The position numbers and the translations under genes are program-made. Below are positions 30,322 through 40,815 of a stretch of DNA of 64,000 bases, in pieces. The stretch is from contig JAIXZO010000011.1 of assembly GCA_027489535.1 (NCBI GenBank), positions 1 to 64,000 on the forward strand, in the 5' to 3' direction. Source of the DNA: Hyphomicrobiales bacterium. GTDB lineage: Bacteria; Pseudomonadota; Alphaproteobacteria; Rhizobiales; Beijerinckiaceae. The notes below the pieces were generated by a model that saw nothing but the letters and a program-made list of their open reading frames with translations, had not been told where the DNA came from and ran no database searches. Position 1 is the first letter of the stretch; each line of letters opens with the position of its first letter.

Positions 30322-31722
30322 ATGCCGATCGACGTATTGATGCCCGCGCTCTCCCCCACGATGGAGAAGGGCAACCTCGCCAAGTGGCTCAAGGCCGAAG
30401 GCGATTCCATCAAGCCCGGCGACGTGATCGCCGAAATCGAGACCGACAAGGCCACCATGGAGGTGGAAGCGGTCGATGAGGGCGTTCTCGCCAAGATCCT
30501 CGTTCCCGCCGGCACGAACGACGTGGCCGTGAACCAGAAGATCGCGGTGATCGCGTCCGAGGGCGAAGACGCCTCGGCCGTTTCGGCTGCGGGCGGCGCG
30601 AGCCTGCCCGGCCAAGCCGATCCGACGCCCGTCGCGGCCGCGCCGAAGGCGGCAGCCGCTCCGGTCTCCGCGCCGCAGACGCAGGCCGCGCTTTCGGCCG
30701 CCGGCTATGACGCCTCCGGGGAAATCCCGGCAGGGACCGAGATGGTCACGATGACCATGCGCGAGGCGCTGCGCGACGCGATGGCCGAAGAAATGCGCCG
30801 CGACGGCGACGTCTTCGTCATGGGCGAGGAAGTGGCCGAGTATCAGGGCGCGTACAAGGTGACGCAGGGGCTGCTGCAGGAATTCGGGCCGCGGCGCGTC
30901 ATCGACACGCCGATCACCGAGCACGGCTTTGCCGGCATCGGCGTCGGCGCTGGGCTTGCGGGCCTGAAGCCGATCGTCGAGTTCATGACCTTCAACTTTG
31001 CCATGCAGGCGATCGACCAGATCATCAACTCCGCCGCCAAGACGCTCTACATGTCGGGCGGCCAGATGGGCTGCGCCATCGTGTTCCGCGGGCCGAACGG
31101 GGCCGCGGCGCGCGTGGGCGCGCAGCACAGCCAGGATTACACCGCCTGGTACTCGCAGATACCCGGCCTGCTGGTGATCTCGCCGTCGAACGCGGCGGAT
31201 GCGAAGGGCCTGATGAAGGCCGCGATCCGCAACCCGAACCCGGTCGTGTTCCTCGAGAACGAAATTCTCTACGGCCAGTCGGCTCCGGTCCCGAAGGACG
31301 AGAATTTCGTGCTGCCGATCGGCAAGGCCCGCATCGCGCGGCCCGGCAAGGACGTGACCATCGTCTCCTTCTCCATCGGCATGACCTATGCGCTGAAGGC
31401 GGCCGACGAATTGGCCAAGGAGGGCATCGAGGCGGAGGTCATCGACCTGCGTACGATCCGCCCGATGGACGTCGACACCATCATCGCCTCGGTGCAGAAG
31501 ACCGGCCGCTGCGTGACGGTGGAAGAAGGTTGGCCGCAATCCGGCGTCGGCGCGGAAATCGCCGCCATGCTGATGGACCGCGCCTTCGACTGGTTGGACG
31601 CTCCCGTCCTTCGCGTCACCGGCAAGGACGTGCCGATGCCCTACGCGGCCAATCTCGAGAAGCTCGCGCTTCCGAATGTGGCCGAAGTCGTGCAGGCGGT
31701 CCGTTCCGTCACCTATCGCTGA
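30322..31722 (+). CDS. pdhB: Pyruvate dehydrogenase E1 component subunit beta with N-terminal lipoyl domain
   Basis: The 466 residues comprise a lipoyl domain (1-84, lipoyl Lys43 in [11 protein letters not shown]), an Ala/Pro linker and the E1-beta body from about residue 140 ([37 protein letters not shown] region, then [13 protein letters not shown] and [20 protein letters not shown]). An E1-beta carrying its own lipoyl domain is a known alphaproteobacterial trait. The lipoyl domain matches that of the E2 gene at 76 of 84 positions, indicating recent duplication or continuing gene conversion. Confidence 0.98.
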   Translation: MPIDVLMPALSPTMEKGNLAKWLKAEGDSIKPGDVIAEIETDKATMEVEAVDEGVLAKILVPAGTNDVAVNQKIAVIASEGEDASAVSAAGGASLPGQADPTPVAAAPKAAAAPVSAPQTQAALSAAGYDASGEIPAGTEMVTMTMREALRDAMAEEMRRDGDVFVMGEEVAEYQGAYKVTQGLLQEFGPRRVIDTPITEHGFAGIGVGAGLAGLKPIVEFMTFNFAMQAIDQIINSAAKTLYMSGGQMGCAIVFRGPNGAAARVGAQHSQDYTAWYSQIPGLLVISPSNAADAKGLMKAAIRNPNPVVFLENEILYGQSAPVPKDENFVLPIGKARIARPGKDVTIVSFSIGMTYALKAADELAKEGIEAEVIDLRTIRPMDVDTIIASVQKTGRCVTVEEGWPQSGVGAEIAAMLMDRAFDWLDAPVLRVTGKDVPMPYAANLEKLALPNVAEVVQAVRSVTYR

Positions 31723-31737
31723 GCCGGGGGAAGCACC

Positions 31738-33105
31738 ATGCCCGTCAACGTATTGATGCCCGCTTTGTCTCCGACCATGGAGAAGGGCAACCTCGCGAAA
31801 TGGCTCAAGAAGGAAGGCGACACGATCAAATCCGGCGACGTGATCGCCGAGATCGAGACCGACAAGGCGACCATGGAAGTGGAAGCCGTGGATGAGGGCG
31901 TACTCGCCAAGATCGTGGTGCCTGCGGGCACCAACGACGTGGCCGTGAACGAACTCATCGCGGTCATCGCCTCGGAAGGCGAAGACGCGAAGACGGTCGG
32001 CTCCGGCGCTTCGGCACCGAAAGCCGCCGCACCTACGGCCGCGCCCGCTCCGGCGGCGGCGGGTGCGCCTGCGGCTCCGGTCACGCCGGCAACGGCTCCG
32101 GCTGCTGCGACTACCCCTGCAGCTGCGCCTGCAAAGTCTGCGGCGTCGGGCGAGCGCGTGTTCGCGTCGCCGCTCGCCAAGCGCATCGCCAAGGATGCCG
32201 GGCTCGATCTGTCGGGCATCGGCGGTTCGGGCCCGCACGGACGCATCGTCGAGAAGGACGTGCGCGCCGCCATGGCGGGCGGAACGGCGAAGCCTGCGGC
32301 CGCGCCCGTCGCGGCACCTGCGCCGGCCGCCGCGCCGACCGCCGCCGCGCCCGCTCTCGCCGCGGGCATGAGCGAGGACGCCGTCCGCAAGCTGTTCGAG
32401 CCGGGCTCCTACGAGGAAATCCCGCATGATTCGATGCGCAAGGTCATCGCGCGTCGTCTCACCGAATCCAAGCAGACGGTGCCGCATTTCTACCTCTCGG
32501 TGGATTGCGACCTCGACGCGCTGATGAAGCTGCGCGAGCAGATCAACGCCGCCGCCCCGGTTAAGGACGGCAAGCCGGGCTACAAGGTTTCGGTCAACGA
32601 CTTCGTGATCAAGGCGCTCGCCTTGGCGTTGATGCGCGTGCCGGACGCGAACGTGTCCTGGACCGAAAGCGCGATGCTGCGCCACAAGCATGCCGATGTC
32701 GGCGTGGCGGTCTCGATCCCCGGCGGGCTCATCACGCCGGTGGTGCGCAAGGCGGAGACGAAGACGCTGTCGGTCATCTCGAACGAGATGAAGGATTACG
32801 CGGCGCGCGCCAAGGGGCGAAAGCTGAAGCCCGAGGAGTATCAGGGCGGCTCGACCGCCGTGTCGAACCTCGGCATGTTCGGCATCAAGGACTTCGCGGC
32901 CGTCATCAACCCGCCGCACGCCACGATCCTCGCGGTGGGCGCGGGCGAGCAGCGGCCCGTCGTGAAGAACGGCGCTTTGGCCATTGCGACCGTGATGACC
33001 GTGACGCTCTCGACGGACCATCGCGCGGTCGACGGCACGCTCGGCGCGGAACTCATTCAGGCCTTCAAGCAGCTGATCGAAAACCCGATGGGGCTGCTGG
33101 TCTGA
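31738..33105 (+). CDS. pdhC: Dihydrolipoamide acetyltransferase, E2 of pyruvate dehydrogenase
   Basis: The 455-residue core subunit has a lipoyl domain with Lys43 (1-84). A long Ala/Pro linker leads to a peripheral subunit-binding domain around 138-178 (FASPLAKRIAKDAGLDLSGI, GSGPHGRIVEKDV), a second linker and the acetyltransferase domain. That domain contains HDSMRKVIARRLTESKQTVP and the catalytic His in LSTDHRAVDGTLGAE. It passes the acetyl group to CoA. GGGGGAAG precedes the ATG, 15 bp after pdhB. Confidence 0.98.
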   Translation: MPVNVLMPALSPTMEKGNLAKWLKKEGDTIKSGDVIAEIETDKATMEVEAVDEGVLAKIVVPAGTNDVAVNELIAVIASEGEDAKTVGSGASAPKAAAPTAAPAPAAAGAPAAPVTPATAPAAATTPAAAPAKSAASGERVFASPLAKRIAKDAGLDLSGIGGSGPHGRIVEKDVRAAMAGGTAKPAAAPVAAPAPAAAPTAAAPALAAGMSEDAVRKLFEPGSYEEIPHDSMRKVIARRLTESKQTVPHFYLSVDCDLDALMKLREQINAAAPVKDGKPGYKVSVNDFVIKALALALMRVPDANVSWTESAMLRHKHADVGVAVSIPGGLITPVVRKAETKTLSVISNEMKDYAARAKGRKLKPEEYQGGSTAVSNLGMFGIKDFAAVINPPHATILAVGAGEQRPVVKNGALAIATVMTVTLSTDHRAVDGTLGAELIQAFKQLIENPMGLLV

Positions 33106-33196
33106 GTCTCTTCGCGATCTTTCGGACCGAACGCCCGCTCATTCGCGAGACGACCGGGCGGCGTTGAACAGGAACCTGATCGGCGGGCGGGGCGTG

Positions 33197-33239
33197 ACCC
33201 CACCCCCGGCCCCTCCCCGCAAGGGGGGAGGGGGTGAGG
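33197..33239. repeat. GC-rich intergenic palindrome between pdhC and lpd
   Basis: CCCCTCCCC and GGGGGGAGGGG arms around GCAA form a strong hairpin, extended by CCCCACCCCCGG and GGGTGAGG. No T-run follows, so read-through to lpd is expected. It lies 11 bp before the lpd start and might affect its translation. Only one copy was seen. Confidence 0.6.
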
Positions 33240-33249
33240 AGCTGAACGA

Positions 33250-34692
33250 ATGGCCGACAATTACGACGTGATCATCATCGGCGGCGGACCGGGCGGCTAC
33301 GTCGCCGCGATCCGGGCGGCGCAGCTCGGCATGAAGACGGCCGTGGTGGAGCGCGAGCATCTCGGCGGCATCTGCCTCAATTGGGGCTGCATTCCGACCA
33401 AGGCGCTGCTGCGCTCCGCCGAGGTGTACCACTACGCCACCCACGCCAAGGATTACGGCCTGACGCTGAACGGCACGATGTCGGTCGACGTCGCGGACGT
33501 GGTGAAGCGCTCGCGCGGCGTCTCGGCGCAGCTCAACGGCGGCGTCGCGTTCCTGCTCAAGAAGAACAAGGTCGACGTGATCTGGGGCGAAGCCTCGATC
33601 CCGAAGGCCGGCGAAGTGAAGGTCGGCAAACCCTCCAAGCCGCCGGTCGAGCCGGCGCATCCGACGCCGAAGGGCGTGCTGGGGGAGGGCGTCTACACGG
33701 CCAAGCACATCATCGTGGCGACCGGCGCGCGCCCGCGTGCGCTGCCCGGCATCGAGCCGGACAAGAAGCTGATCTGGACCTATTTCGAGGCGATGGTGCC
33801 CAAGACCATGCCGAAATCCGTCATCGTGATGGGCTCGGGCGCAATCGGCATCGAATTCGCCTCGTTCTACAAGACCATGGGCGCGGACGTGACCGTGGTC
33901 GAGGTGATGCCGCAGATCCTCCCCGTCGAGGATGCCGAGATCGCGGCGTTTGCCCGCAAGCGCTTCGAGAAGCAGGGGATGAAGATCCTCACCGGCGCGA
34001 AGGTGACGAAGGTCGAGAAGGGCGCGGACAGCGTGACCGCGACGATTCAGGACGAGAAGGGCGCGACGCAGACGCTGACCGCCGACCGTCTGATCTCCGC
34101 CGTCGGCGTCGTCGCCAATGTCGAGGGCATCGGCCTCGAAGCGCTCGGCGTGAAGCTCGATCGCGGCATCGTCGCGGCGGACGGGTACGGCCGCACCAAC
34201 GTGCCGGGCATCTACGCCGTCGGCGACGTCGCGGGCCCGCCGATGCTGGCGCACAAGGCCGAGCATGAAGGCGTCATCTGCGTCGAGGCCATCAAAGGCC
34301 TGCACGCGCATCCGATGGACAAGCTGAAGATCCCGGGCTGCACCTATTGCCACCCGCAGATCGCCTCCGTCGGCCTCACCGAGGCCAAGGCCAAGGAAGC
34401 CGGATACGAACTCAAGGTCGGCCGCTTCCCGTTTGCGGGCAACGGCAAGGCCATCGCGCTCGGCGAGCCGGACGGCCTCGTGAAGACGATCTTCGACGCG
34501 AAGACCGGCAAGCTGCTCGGCGCGCACATGGTGGGAGCCGAGGTCACCGAGCTGATTCAGGGCTATGTCGTCGCCATGAATTTGGAGACGACGGAAGAAG
34601 ACCTGATGCATACGGTTTTCCCGCATCCGACCTTGTCCGAAACCATGCATGAAAGCGTTCTCGACGCGTATGGCCGCGTGGTCCACGCCTGA
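33250..34692 (+). CDS. lpd: Dihydrolipoyl dehydrogenase, E3
   Basis: The 480-residue flavoprotein reoxidises dihydrolipoyl groups. Seen: FAD-binding GGGPGGYVAAIRAAQLG, redox disulfide in GGICLNWGCIPTKALL, NAD-binding GSGAIGIEFASFY, the second FAD site YAVGDVAGPPMLAHKAEHEG and the C-terminal His-Glu pair in HPHPTLSETMHES. It has no N-terminal lipoyl domain. It ends the pdh operon. Confidence 0.98.
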   Translation: MADNYDVIIIGGGPGGYVAAIRAAQLGMKTAVVEREHLGGICLNWGCIPTKALLRSAEVYHYATHAKDYGLTLNGTMSVDVADVVKRSRGVSAQLNGGVAFLLKKNKVDVIWGEASIPKAGEVKVGKPSKPPVEPAHPTPKGVLGEGVYTAKHIIVATGARPRALPGIEPDKKLIWTYFEAMVPKTMPKSVIVMGSGAIGIEFASFYKTMGADVTVVEVMPQILPVEDAEIAAFARKRFEKQGMKILTGAKVTKVEKGADSVTATIQDEKGATQTLTADRLISAVGVVANVEGIGLEALGVKLDRGIVAADGYGRTNVPGIYAVGDVAGPPMLAHKAEHEGVICVEAIKGLHAHPMDKLKIPGCTYCHPQIASVGLTEAKAKEAGYELKVGRFPFAGNGKAIALGEPDGLVKTIFDAKTGKLLGAHMVGAEVTELIQGYVVAMNLETTEEDLMHTVFPHPTLSETMHESVLDAYGRVVHA

Positions 34693-34734
34693 TCGGGGCG
34701 TCGGGAAGCGCGGCCCTCACCGGGGAGAAACGGT

Positions 34735-34989
34735 ATGGGCTTCGGTCTCGGCATTTTGATGAGCATCTTCGTCGGCTTCCTCGCGGGATTCATTGCGGAG
34801 AAGGTGACGAAATCCGACCACGGCATCGTCAAGAACATCGTGGTCGGGATCTTGGGCGGATTGGTGGGTGCGTTCCTCGCCAATGCGATGGGCGTGCAGG
34901 TGCGCGGCTTCTGGGGCGTGCTGATCGCCTCGGCCGTCGGCGCGATCGTGGTGTTGTGGCTGGTACGGGTGCTGCGGGGCAGGGCCTGA
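34735..34989 (+). CDS. GlsB/YeaQ/YmgE family stress-response membrane protein
   Basis: The 84-residue protein is almost entirely hydrophobic with three predicted helices and glycine-rich patterns (ILMSIFVGFLAGFIAEKVTK, NIVVGILGGLVGAFLANAMG). These fit the transglycosylase-associated/GlsB family. Its molecular function is not established. It lies 42 bp after lpd on the same strand and could be cotranscribed. Confidence 0.88.
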   Translation: MGFGLGILMSIFVGFLAGFIAEKVTKSDHGIVKNIVVGILGGLVGAFLANAMGVQVRGFWGVLIASAVGAIVVLWLVRVLRGRA

Positions 34990-34999
34990 ATTTCCATTT

Positions 35000-35104
35000 C
35001 ATCCCGGCCGGACGCAGCGGAAAGCCGGGACCCACGACCTCGACGCCGCTCGATGGTTGCCGTTCTTCCGGGTCCCGGGTCGGCTTTGCCGCCCGGGATG
35101 ACAC
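35000..35104. repeat. Dispersed palindrome family A, inverted pair
   Basis: Copies at about 35000-35038 and 35066-35104 face each other, between the GlsB-type gene and lipA. The arrangement matches the pairs at 12650-12750 and 21685-21780, where an inverted pair also follows a gene stop. Confidence 0.85.
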
Positions 35105-35162
35105 GAGAAGGGTGAGCGGGCGGCGCGCGGACGTCACAGGGTCGCACGTGCTTGTCCCGCGT

Positions 35163-35224
35163 CGCGCGAAGGAATAGTTGAGCCTCGCGCCGGCGCGCGC
35201 GAAGGAATAATTGAGGTTCGCGCC
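35163..35224 (+). repeat. Tandem duplication upstream of lipA, 33-bp period
   Basis: CGCGCGAAGGAATAGTTGAG starts a 29-base unit at 35163, and a near-identical unit (CGCGCGAAGGAATAATTGAG) starts at 35196. The two differ at few positions. The second unit ends 28 bp before the lipA ATG, so the duplication lies in the presumed lipA leader. Confidence 0.8.
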
Positions 35225-35252
35225 CGCGCGCGAACGGAGCAAAGGTCCGATC

Positions 35253-36212
35253 ATGGCCGTCGTCATCGATACGTTGAAGAGCGACAATCGCCCCCGGCAT
35301 CCGGAAAAGGCGCATCGGCCGGATCAGCCGATCCAGCGCAAGCCGGATTGGATCCGCGTGAAGGCCCCGGGCTCGCCCGCTTGGGCGGAGACCAACCGCA
35401 TCGTGAAGGCCGAAGGGCTCGTGACGGTGTGCGAGGAGGCGGGCTGCCCCAATATCGGCGAGTGCTGGGAGAAGAAGCACGCCACCTTCATGATCATGGG
35501 CGACACCTGCACCCGCGCCTGTGCCTTCTGCAACGTCAAGACCGGCATGCCCGGCGCGCTCGATGCCGACGAGCCGGCCAAGATCGCGACGGCGGTGGCG
35601 AAGCTGGGGCTGCATCATGTCGTCATCACGTCGGTCGACCGCGACGACCTCGACGACGGCGGGGCGGAGCATTTCGCGCAAGTGATCCGCGCCATCCGCG
35701 CGCGTTCGCCCGGCACCACCATCGAGGTGCTGACGCCCGACTTCCTGCGCAAGGACGGCGCGTTGGAGGTAGTGGTCGCGGCGCGGCCGGACGTGTTCAA
35801 CCACAATCTCGAAACCGTCGCCTCGAAATATCTGAAGGTCCGCCCCGGCGCTCGCTACTTCCACTCCATCCGCCTGCTGCAGCGGGTGAAGGAGTTGGAC
35901 GCGACCATCTTCACCAAGTCCGGCATTATGGTGGGCCTCGGCGAAGAGCGGAACGAAGTGCTGCAGCTGATGGACGACCTGCGCTCGGCGGACGTCGATT
36001 TCCTCACGGTCGGGCAATATCTGCAACCGACGAAGAAGCACCATCCGGTGATCGACTTCATCACGCCCGACGCCTTCAAGGGCTACGAGACCATCGCCTA
36101 TACCAAAGGCTTCCTGCTGGTCTCGGCCACGCCGCTCACGCGCTCCTCGCACCATGCGGGGGATGACTTTGCGAAGTTGAAGGCGGCGCGGTTGGGGAAG
36201 CTCGGGCGCTGA
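35253..36212 (+). CDS. lipA: Lipoyl synthase LipA
   Basis: The 319-residue radical SAM enzyme inserts two sulfurs into octanoyl groups to make lipoyl cofactor. The auxiliary cluster cysteines lie in [12 protein letters not shown] and the radical SAM cluster in [31 protein letters not shown]-type C-terminal blocks and the terminal [10 protein letters not shown] serine ligand are present. MAVVID at 35253, with AAAGG upstream, is the start. Its place just after the pdh genes fits its job of lipoylating PdhB and PdhC. Confidence 0.98.
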   Translation: MAVVIDTLKSDNRPRHPEKAHRPDQPIQRKPDWIRVKAPGSPAWAETNRIVKAEGLVTVCEEAGCPNIGECWEKKHATFMIMGDTCTRACAFCNVKTGMPGALDADEPAKIATAVAKLGLHHVVITSVDRDDLDDGGAEHFAQVIRAIRARSPGTTIEVLTPDFLRKDGALEVVVAARPDVFNHNLETVASKYLKVRPGARYFHSIRLLQRVKELDATIFTKSGIMVGLGEERNEVLQLMDDLRSADVDFLTVGQYLQPTKKHHPVIDFITPDAFKGYETIAYTKGFLLVSATPLTRSSHHAGDDFAKLKAARLGKLGR

Positions 36213-36324
36213 GGCGGGCGGGTCGAACGGCGTCCATGCAAAGCATTCTCGCCCCGTGACGGAACGGGTGCGTTTTGCCGCGATCTCCCCGCCTGACCTT
36301 TCCGTTGCAACCCGCCGCCGAGTG

Positions 36325-36813
36325 ATGTTCAAGGACGGTGTCGACAACGAGGACGGCCGAACCGATTTGCCCACCTTCAGATCATCCCGCCGCGTGCGGC
36401 ACAGCCCCGTGAAGATGTTCGAGCTCGTGGCGGACGTGGAGTCCTATCCCGAGTTCCTGCCGCTGTGCGAGGGCCTGAAGATCAAGCGGCGCAGCCGGAG
36501 CGACGAGGGCGTCGAGACGTTGGTGGCGGACATGACGGTGGGGTTCAAGGCGATCCGCGAGACCTTCACGAGCCGGGTGACGCTGGACCGGCCGCGGCTG
36601 AAGGTGCTGGCGGAGTATATCGACGGGCCGTTCAGCCGGCTCGACAACCGCTGGTCCTTCAAGGAAGACGGCGCGGGCTGCACGGTGGAATTCTTCATCG
36701 ATTACGAGTTCCGCAGCCGCACGCTCGGCCTGCTGATGGGCGCGATGTTCGACCACGCCTTCCGCCGGTTCTCGGAAGCCTTCGAGCAGCGGGCCGACAA
36801 GGTTTACGGCTGA
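36325..36813 (+). CDS. Coenzyme Q-binding protein COQ10 / RatA family (START-like)
   Basis: The 162-residue SRPBCC-fold protein contains the family core FRSSRRVRHSPVKMFELVAD, VESYPEFLPLCEGLKIKRRS and MTVGFKAIRETFTSRVTL, ending FRRFSEAFEQRADKVYG. COQ10 homologues bind ubiquinone and support respiration; the RatA toxin role is an alternative label in gammaproteobacteria. The lipA-coq10 order is typical here. The start is uncertain: ATG 36325 was chosen, but an in-frame GTG at 36256 is possible. Confidence 0.9.
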   Translation: MFKDGVDNEDGRTDLPTFRSSRRVRHSPVKMFELVADVESYPEFLPLCEGLKIKRRSRSDEGVETLVADMTVGFKAIRETFTSRVTLDRPRLKVLAEYIDGPFSRLDNRWSFKEDGAGCTVEFFIDYEFRSRTLGLLMGAMFDHAFRRFSEAFEQRADKVYG

Positions 36814-36832
36814 GTTCGGACGCTCGGACCGA

Positions 36833-37333
36833 TCAGGCCTTCGCGGAGGCCGCTTCGCGCAGCATCACCAACGCCGCCTCGACGGCTTCCATGCGCACGC
36901 GGCCGCGGCCGAGATCGCCGAAGCGATGCGTGATCGTGCGCACCGGGGTTCCGCGCCGCACGACGGCGAAGCACACCATGCCGACGGGCTTGCTCGGCGA
37001 ACCGCCGCCGGGGCCGGCGACGCCCGTGATCGCGACCGCCACGTCGGCGTTCGAGCGGGCGAGGGCGCCTTCGGCCATGGCCTCGGCGACGGGCTCGCTG
37101 ACCGCGCCGTGCTCGCGGATGAGATCGGCGGGCACGCCCACGAGTTCGGTCTTGGCGGCGTTGGAATAGGTGACGAAGCCGCGGTCCACCACGTCCGACG
37201 AGCCGGGAATTTCGGTGAGCAGACCCGCGACGAGGCCGCCGGTGCAGCTTTCTGCCGTGGCGAGCTTGAGACCCTTCGAGCGGCAGAATTCGAGCAGCGA
37301 CGCGGTGCGGGCGAGGAGATTGGGATCGAACAT
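36833..37333 (-). CDS. CinA family protein (nicotinamide-nucleotide amidase domain)
   Basis: The 166-residue protein consists only of the C-terminal CinA domain: [51 protein letters not shown] and [19 protein letters not shown]. The serine in the AESCTGG motif and the Lys/Tyr of the NMN-amidase site are present, so it probably deamidates NMN to NaMN. The ATG overlaps the ispDF stop, so the two are coupled. Confidence 0.94.
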   Translation of the reverse strand: MFDPNLLARTASLLEFCRSKGLKLATAESCTGGLVAGLLTEIPGSSDVVDRGFVTYSNAAKTELVGVPADLIREHGAVSEPVAEAMAEGALARSNADVAVAITGVAGPGGGSPSKPVGMVCFAVVRRGTPVRTITHRFGDLGRGRVRMEAVEAALVMLREAASAKA

Positions 37334-38538
37334 CAGGCGGGCTCCGCGGGAAGCGTGACGGTGACGAGCGCCTGCGCGGCGAGGCCTTCGCCCCGGCCGG
37401 TGAAGCCCATGCGTTCGGACGTGGTGGCCTTGATCGCGACGCGATGAATGCCGATGCCGCAGATCTCGGCGATGCGCGCACGCATGGCGTCGCGATGCGG
37501 GCCGACCTTCGGCGCTTCGCAGACGACGGTGACGTCGCAATTGACCAGACGCCCGCCGCGCCCGCGCAGCAGGCCGACCGCATGGGCGAGGAAACGGTCG
37601 GACGACGCGCCCTTCCATTGCGGGTCGCTCGGCGGGAAGTGCGAGCCGATGTCGCCGTCCGCCAAGGTGCCGAGCACCGCGTCGGTGAGCGCGTGCAGGA
37701 TCACGTCGCCGTCGGAATGGGCGAGCACGCCGCGGCGATGCGCGATGCGGACGCCGCCCAACATGACGTGGTCGCCGTCGCCGAAGGCGTGGACGTCGTA
37801 GCCCATGCCGGTGCGGGTTTCGGTTTCCGCCGCGAGGCGCGCTTCGGCATCGGCGAAATCCTCCGTGGTCGTCAGCTTCACGTTGGCGCGCTCCCCTTCG
37901 AAGACGTGGACGGCGTGGCCGGCCCATTCCATCACGGCCCCGTCATCCGTGAAATCGGTTCGGCCCGCTGCGGCCGCGCGGCGATGCGCGTCCAGCAGCG
38001 TCGCAAAGCGGAAGACTTGCGGCGTCTGCACCGCGCGCAAGGGTGCACGGTCCACCGTGCCCACGATGACGGCGTCGGGCGCGACGGCTTTGAGCGTATC
38101 GGTGACCGGTACGCCGGGAAGGGCGGCTCCGAAGGATGCGGCCGCCGCGACGGATCGGGCGACGAGCGCGGGCGAGGCGAAGGGGCGGGCGGCGTCATGA
38201 ACGAGCACGATGTCCGGCGCATGGGCCGCCAACGCTTCGAGGCCGTTGCGCACCGACTCCGCCCGCGCGTCGCCGCCCGACACGGGTGGGAGCAGATGGG
38301 GACGAAGCGCCGGCGGAAGTTCCGCCAGGGCGGCATCGTATAGCTCTCGGTCGTCGGGGTGGATGACGCAGAGCACGATCGAAGCCGCCTGCCGGCCGCA
38401 AAGCGCGGCGACGGAGCGCGCGAGCACGCTGCGCCCCGCAAGCATGCGATATTGTTTGGGAACGCCGCCGCCCGCGCGCATGCCGCGTCCGGCGGCGACG
38501 ATCAGGGCTGCGACACGGGGCGAGGGGCTTTCGGTCAT
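37333..38538 (-). CDS. ispDF: Bifunctional IspD/IspF (MEP cytidylyltransferase / MEcPP synthase)
   Basis: The 401-residue fusion acts at two steps of the MEP isoprenoid pathway. N-terminal Isp[21 protein letters not shown] and [14 protein letters not shown]-terminal IspF, from about residue 242: [52 protein letters not shown] and [19 protein letters not shown]. The fusion is usual in alphaproteobacteria. Start MTESPS at 38538; the region upstream is not conserved. It is divergent from dusB. Confidence 0.98.
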   Translation of the reverse strand: MTESPSPRVAALIVAAGRGMRAGGGVPKQYRMLAGRSVLARSVAALCGRQAASIVLCVIHPDDRELYDAALAELPPALRPHLLPPVSGGDARAESVRNGLEALAAHAPDIVLVHDAARPFASPALVARSVAAAASFGAALPGVPVTDTLKAVAPDAVIVGTVDRAPLRAVQTPQVFRFATLLDAHRRAAAAGRTDFTDDGAVMEWAGHAVHVFEGERANVKLTTTEDFADAEARLAAETETRTGMGYDVHAFGDGDHVMLGGVRIAHRRGVLAHSDGDVILHALTDAVLGTLADGDIGSHFPPSDPQWKGASSDRFLAHAVGLLRGRGGRLVNCDVTVVCEAPKVGPHRDAMRARIAEICGIGIHRVAIKATTSERMGFTGRGEGLAAQALVTVTLPAEPA

Positions 38539-38689
38539 CTTCAAGCTGTGCCGTGCCGTGCGGCCCGCGTCAAACGCCGGGCATGCTCGACGCGGCGCGA
38601 GTTGTGAATTGCGGAACGCAGCGACCGGGACTTCATTTTGCAACGCAATATGTCTAAGCATCGGGCATCGCGGATATGTGCTCAAAAAC

Positions 38690-39700
38690 ATGACTGACCA
38701 TCAGGCTCTCGCCATCGGCTCCGTCACCTTGGACGGCCGCGCCGTCCTTGCGCCCATGTCAGGCGTCACGGATGTCGGGATGCGTCGCATCGCGCGCCGG
38801 TTCGGCGCTTCCATGGTGGTGTCGGAGATGGTCGCGAGCGACGAGCTCGTGAAAGGCTCGGCCGAGGCCGCGCTGCGGGCGGAAGGGGACGGCGTCGACC
38901 CGCACGTCGTTCAACTCGCCGGCTGCGATCCCCGATGGATGGGCGAGGCTGCGAAGCTGGCGGAAGCGGCGGGCGCGGCGATCATCGACATCAATATGGG
39001 CTGCCCCGCCAAGCGCGTGACCGGCGGCTATGCCGGTTCGGCCTTGATGCGCGATCTCGACCATGCGCTGACGTTGATCGAGGCGACCGTCGGGGCCGTG
39101 TCCATTCCCGTGACGGTGAAGATGCGTCTGGGGTGGGATCATGACTCGCTGAATGCGCCGGAACTTGCGCGTCGGGCCGAAGCGGCCGGGGTTCAGCTCG
39201 TAACGGTGCACGGGCGCACGCGGCAGCAATTTTATAAAGGCACGGCGGACTGGTCGGCCATCGCCGCGGTCAAACGGGCGGTCTCGATCCCCGTCGTCGC
39301 CAACGGCGATTGCGCGACGGCGGATCAGGCCCGCGAGATGCTGGCGCAATCGGGCGCGGATGCCGTGATGATCGGTCGTGCGGCGTTGGGACGGCCGTGG
39401 CTGATCGGCGGCATCGCCCGCGCGCTGGAAAACGGCGGACACGTCGTGCTGCCGTCGCCCGCCGCGTGCAGGGATGCGGCCATCGAACATTACGAGACGC
39501 TGCTCTCGATCTACGGTCGCGCCTCCGGGCTGCGCCACGCGCGCAAGCATCTGGCGGCCTATGCCGAGGAACACGCGGCTGCGGGCTATGCCGTTCCGGC
39601 GGCTCTGCGCGCCCGCATCGTCGTCAGCGAAGACCCCGAAGAGGTCGTCGGCCTTCTTGCCGCGGCATTCGAGACCGCACACGTCGAGGAAGCAGCATGA
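38690..39700 (+). CDS. dusB: tRNA-dihydrouridine synthase DusB
   Basis: The 336-residue flavoenzyme reduces uridines in the tRNA D-loop. Seen: [61 protein letters not shown] (catalytic Cys), [20 protein letters not shown] and [13 protein letters not shown], with [13 protein letters not shown]. Its stop overlaps the ntrB ATG (ATGA). The dusB-ntrBC linkage parallels that of the nifR3-ntrBC operon of Rhodobacter and rhizobia. Confidence 0.97.
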   Translation: MTDHQALAIGSVTLDGRAVLAPMSGVTDVGMRRIARRFGASMVVSEMVASDELVKGSAEAALRAEGDGVDPHVVQLAGCDPRWMGEAAKLAEAAGAAIIDINMGCPAKRVTGGYAGSALMRDLDHALTLIEATVGAVSIPVTVKMRLGWDHDSLNAPELARRAEAAGVQLVTVHGRTRQQFYKGTADWSAIAAVKRAVSIPVVANGDCATADQAREMLAQSGADAVMIGRAALGRPWLIGGIARALENGGHVVLPSPAACRDAAIEHYETLLSIYGRASGLRHARKHLAAYAEEHAAAGYAVPAALRARIVVSEDPEEVVGLLAAAFETAHVEEAA

Positions 39701-40812
39701 CGACGACCCCGCGCGCCGGCCAAGCCGAGGCGATCTTGAACGTGCTGCCGCTGCCGGTTCTGGTGATCGGAACGGACGGGCGCATCACGGATGCGAATGT
39801 TGCGGCCGAAACCTTCTTCCAGACGAGCCGCTCGGTGCTGCGCCGCAACCTCGTCAAGGAACTGATGCCGTTCGGGTCGCCCGTGTTGTCCCTCGTCGAC
39901 GAGGTGCGCCGCACGGGCGGTTCCTACAACGAGTATCGGCTTGATCTCGGTTCGCCGCGCATCGGCGGGGAGCGCGTGGTGGACGTGTTCGTCGCGCCCG
40001 CGGGAGACGGGCAGGACGTGCTCGTGATGCTTCAAGAAAAGACTATTGCTGAAAAAATAGACAGACAACTGACGCATCGCGGGGCGGCGCGGTCGATCTC
40101 GGCGCTGGGTTCGATGCTCGCGCATGAAATCAAGAACCCGCTTTCGGGCATTCGCGGAGCGGCGCAACTGCTGGAAACGGCGGTGAGCGACGAGGACCGG
40201 GTGTTGACGCAGTTGATCTGCGACGAGGCGGACCGGATCGTGACGCTGGTCGACCGTTTCGAGGATTTCGCGGACGGGCGTCCGCTGCATCGCGAGGCCG
40301 TCAACATCCACGGCATTCTCGAACACGTGAAGCGTCTGGCGACCTCCGGCTTCGCGCGGCATGTTCGTTTTCTCGAGAATTACGACCCGTCTCTGCCGCC
40401 CGTGTTCGGCAATCGCGACCAGTTGATCCAAGTGTTCCTCAACCTCGCCAAGAACGCGGCCGAGGCGATCGGCGAGGATGCGCTCGACGGGGAAATCGAA
40501 TTCACCACCGCTTACCGTCCCGGCGTCCGCATGGCGGTACCGGGATCGGGTACACGGGTGGCGCTGCCGCTCGAAATCTGTGTGCGCGACAACGGTCCCG
40601 GCATCCCCACGGACCTCGTGCGCCACCTCTTCGAGCCCTTCGTCACGACGAAACAGTCCGGAACTGGCCTCGGTCTTGCTTTGGTTGCGAAGATCGTCGG
40701 CGATCACGGCGGGGTGGTCGAACCCGACTCCCTGCCGCGCCGTACGACCTTCCGGGTTCTCATGCCCATGCATATCGCGCGCGACGGTCGCGCGTCCGAC
40801 AACGAGGGGTAG
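39697..40812 (+). CDS. ntrB: Nitrogen regulation sensor kinase NtrB (GlnL)
   Basis: The 371-residue cytosolic kinase has an N-terminal PAS domain ([20 protein letters not shown]). The H-box [20 protein letters not shown] holds the phosphorylated His, followed by an N-box [11 protein letters not shown] and G-boxes RDNGPGIP and [17 protein letters not shown]. It phosphorylates NtrC when nitrogen is low and is controlled by PII. It overlaps dusB and lies 3 bp before ntrC. Confidence 0.97.
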   Translation: MTTTPRAGQAEAILNVLPLPVLVIGTDGRITDANVAAETFFQTSRSVLRRNLVKELMPFGSPVLSLVDEVRRTGGSYNEYRLDLGSPRIGGERVVDVFVAPAGDGQDVLVMLQEKTIAEKIDRQLTHRGAARSISALGSMLAHEIKNPLSGIRGAAQLLETAVSDEDRVLTQLICDEADRIVTLVDRFEDFADGRPLHREAVNIHGILEHVKRLATSGFARHVRFLENYDPSLPPVFGNRDQLIQVFLNLAKNAAEAIGEDALDGEIEFTTAYRPGVRMAVPGSGTRVALPLEICVRDNGPGIPTDLVRHLFEPFVTTKQSGTGLGLALVAKIVGDHGGVVEPDSLPRRTTFRVLMPMHIARDGRASDNEG

Positions 40813-40815
40813 CGG

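Noticed and set aside
30262-33021. Very long - strand open frame opposite pdhB and pdhC
   Set aside because: It lies antisense to strongly conserved pdh genes; long antisense frames are expected from high-GC codon use, and its sequence is low-complexity Arg/His/Asp without motifs.
33197-33239. Rho-independent terminator between pdhC and lpd
   Set aside because: The stem is strong but no T-run follows on either strand, and lpd is expected to be in the same operon.
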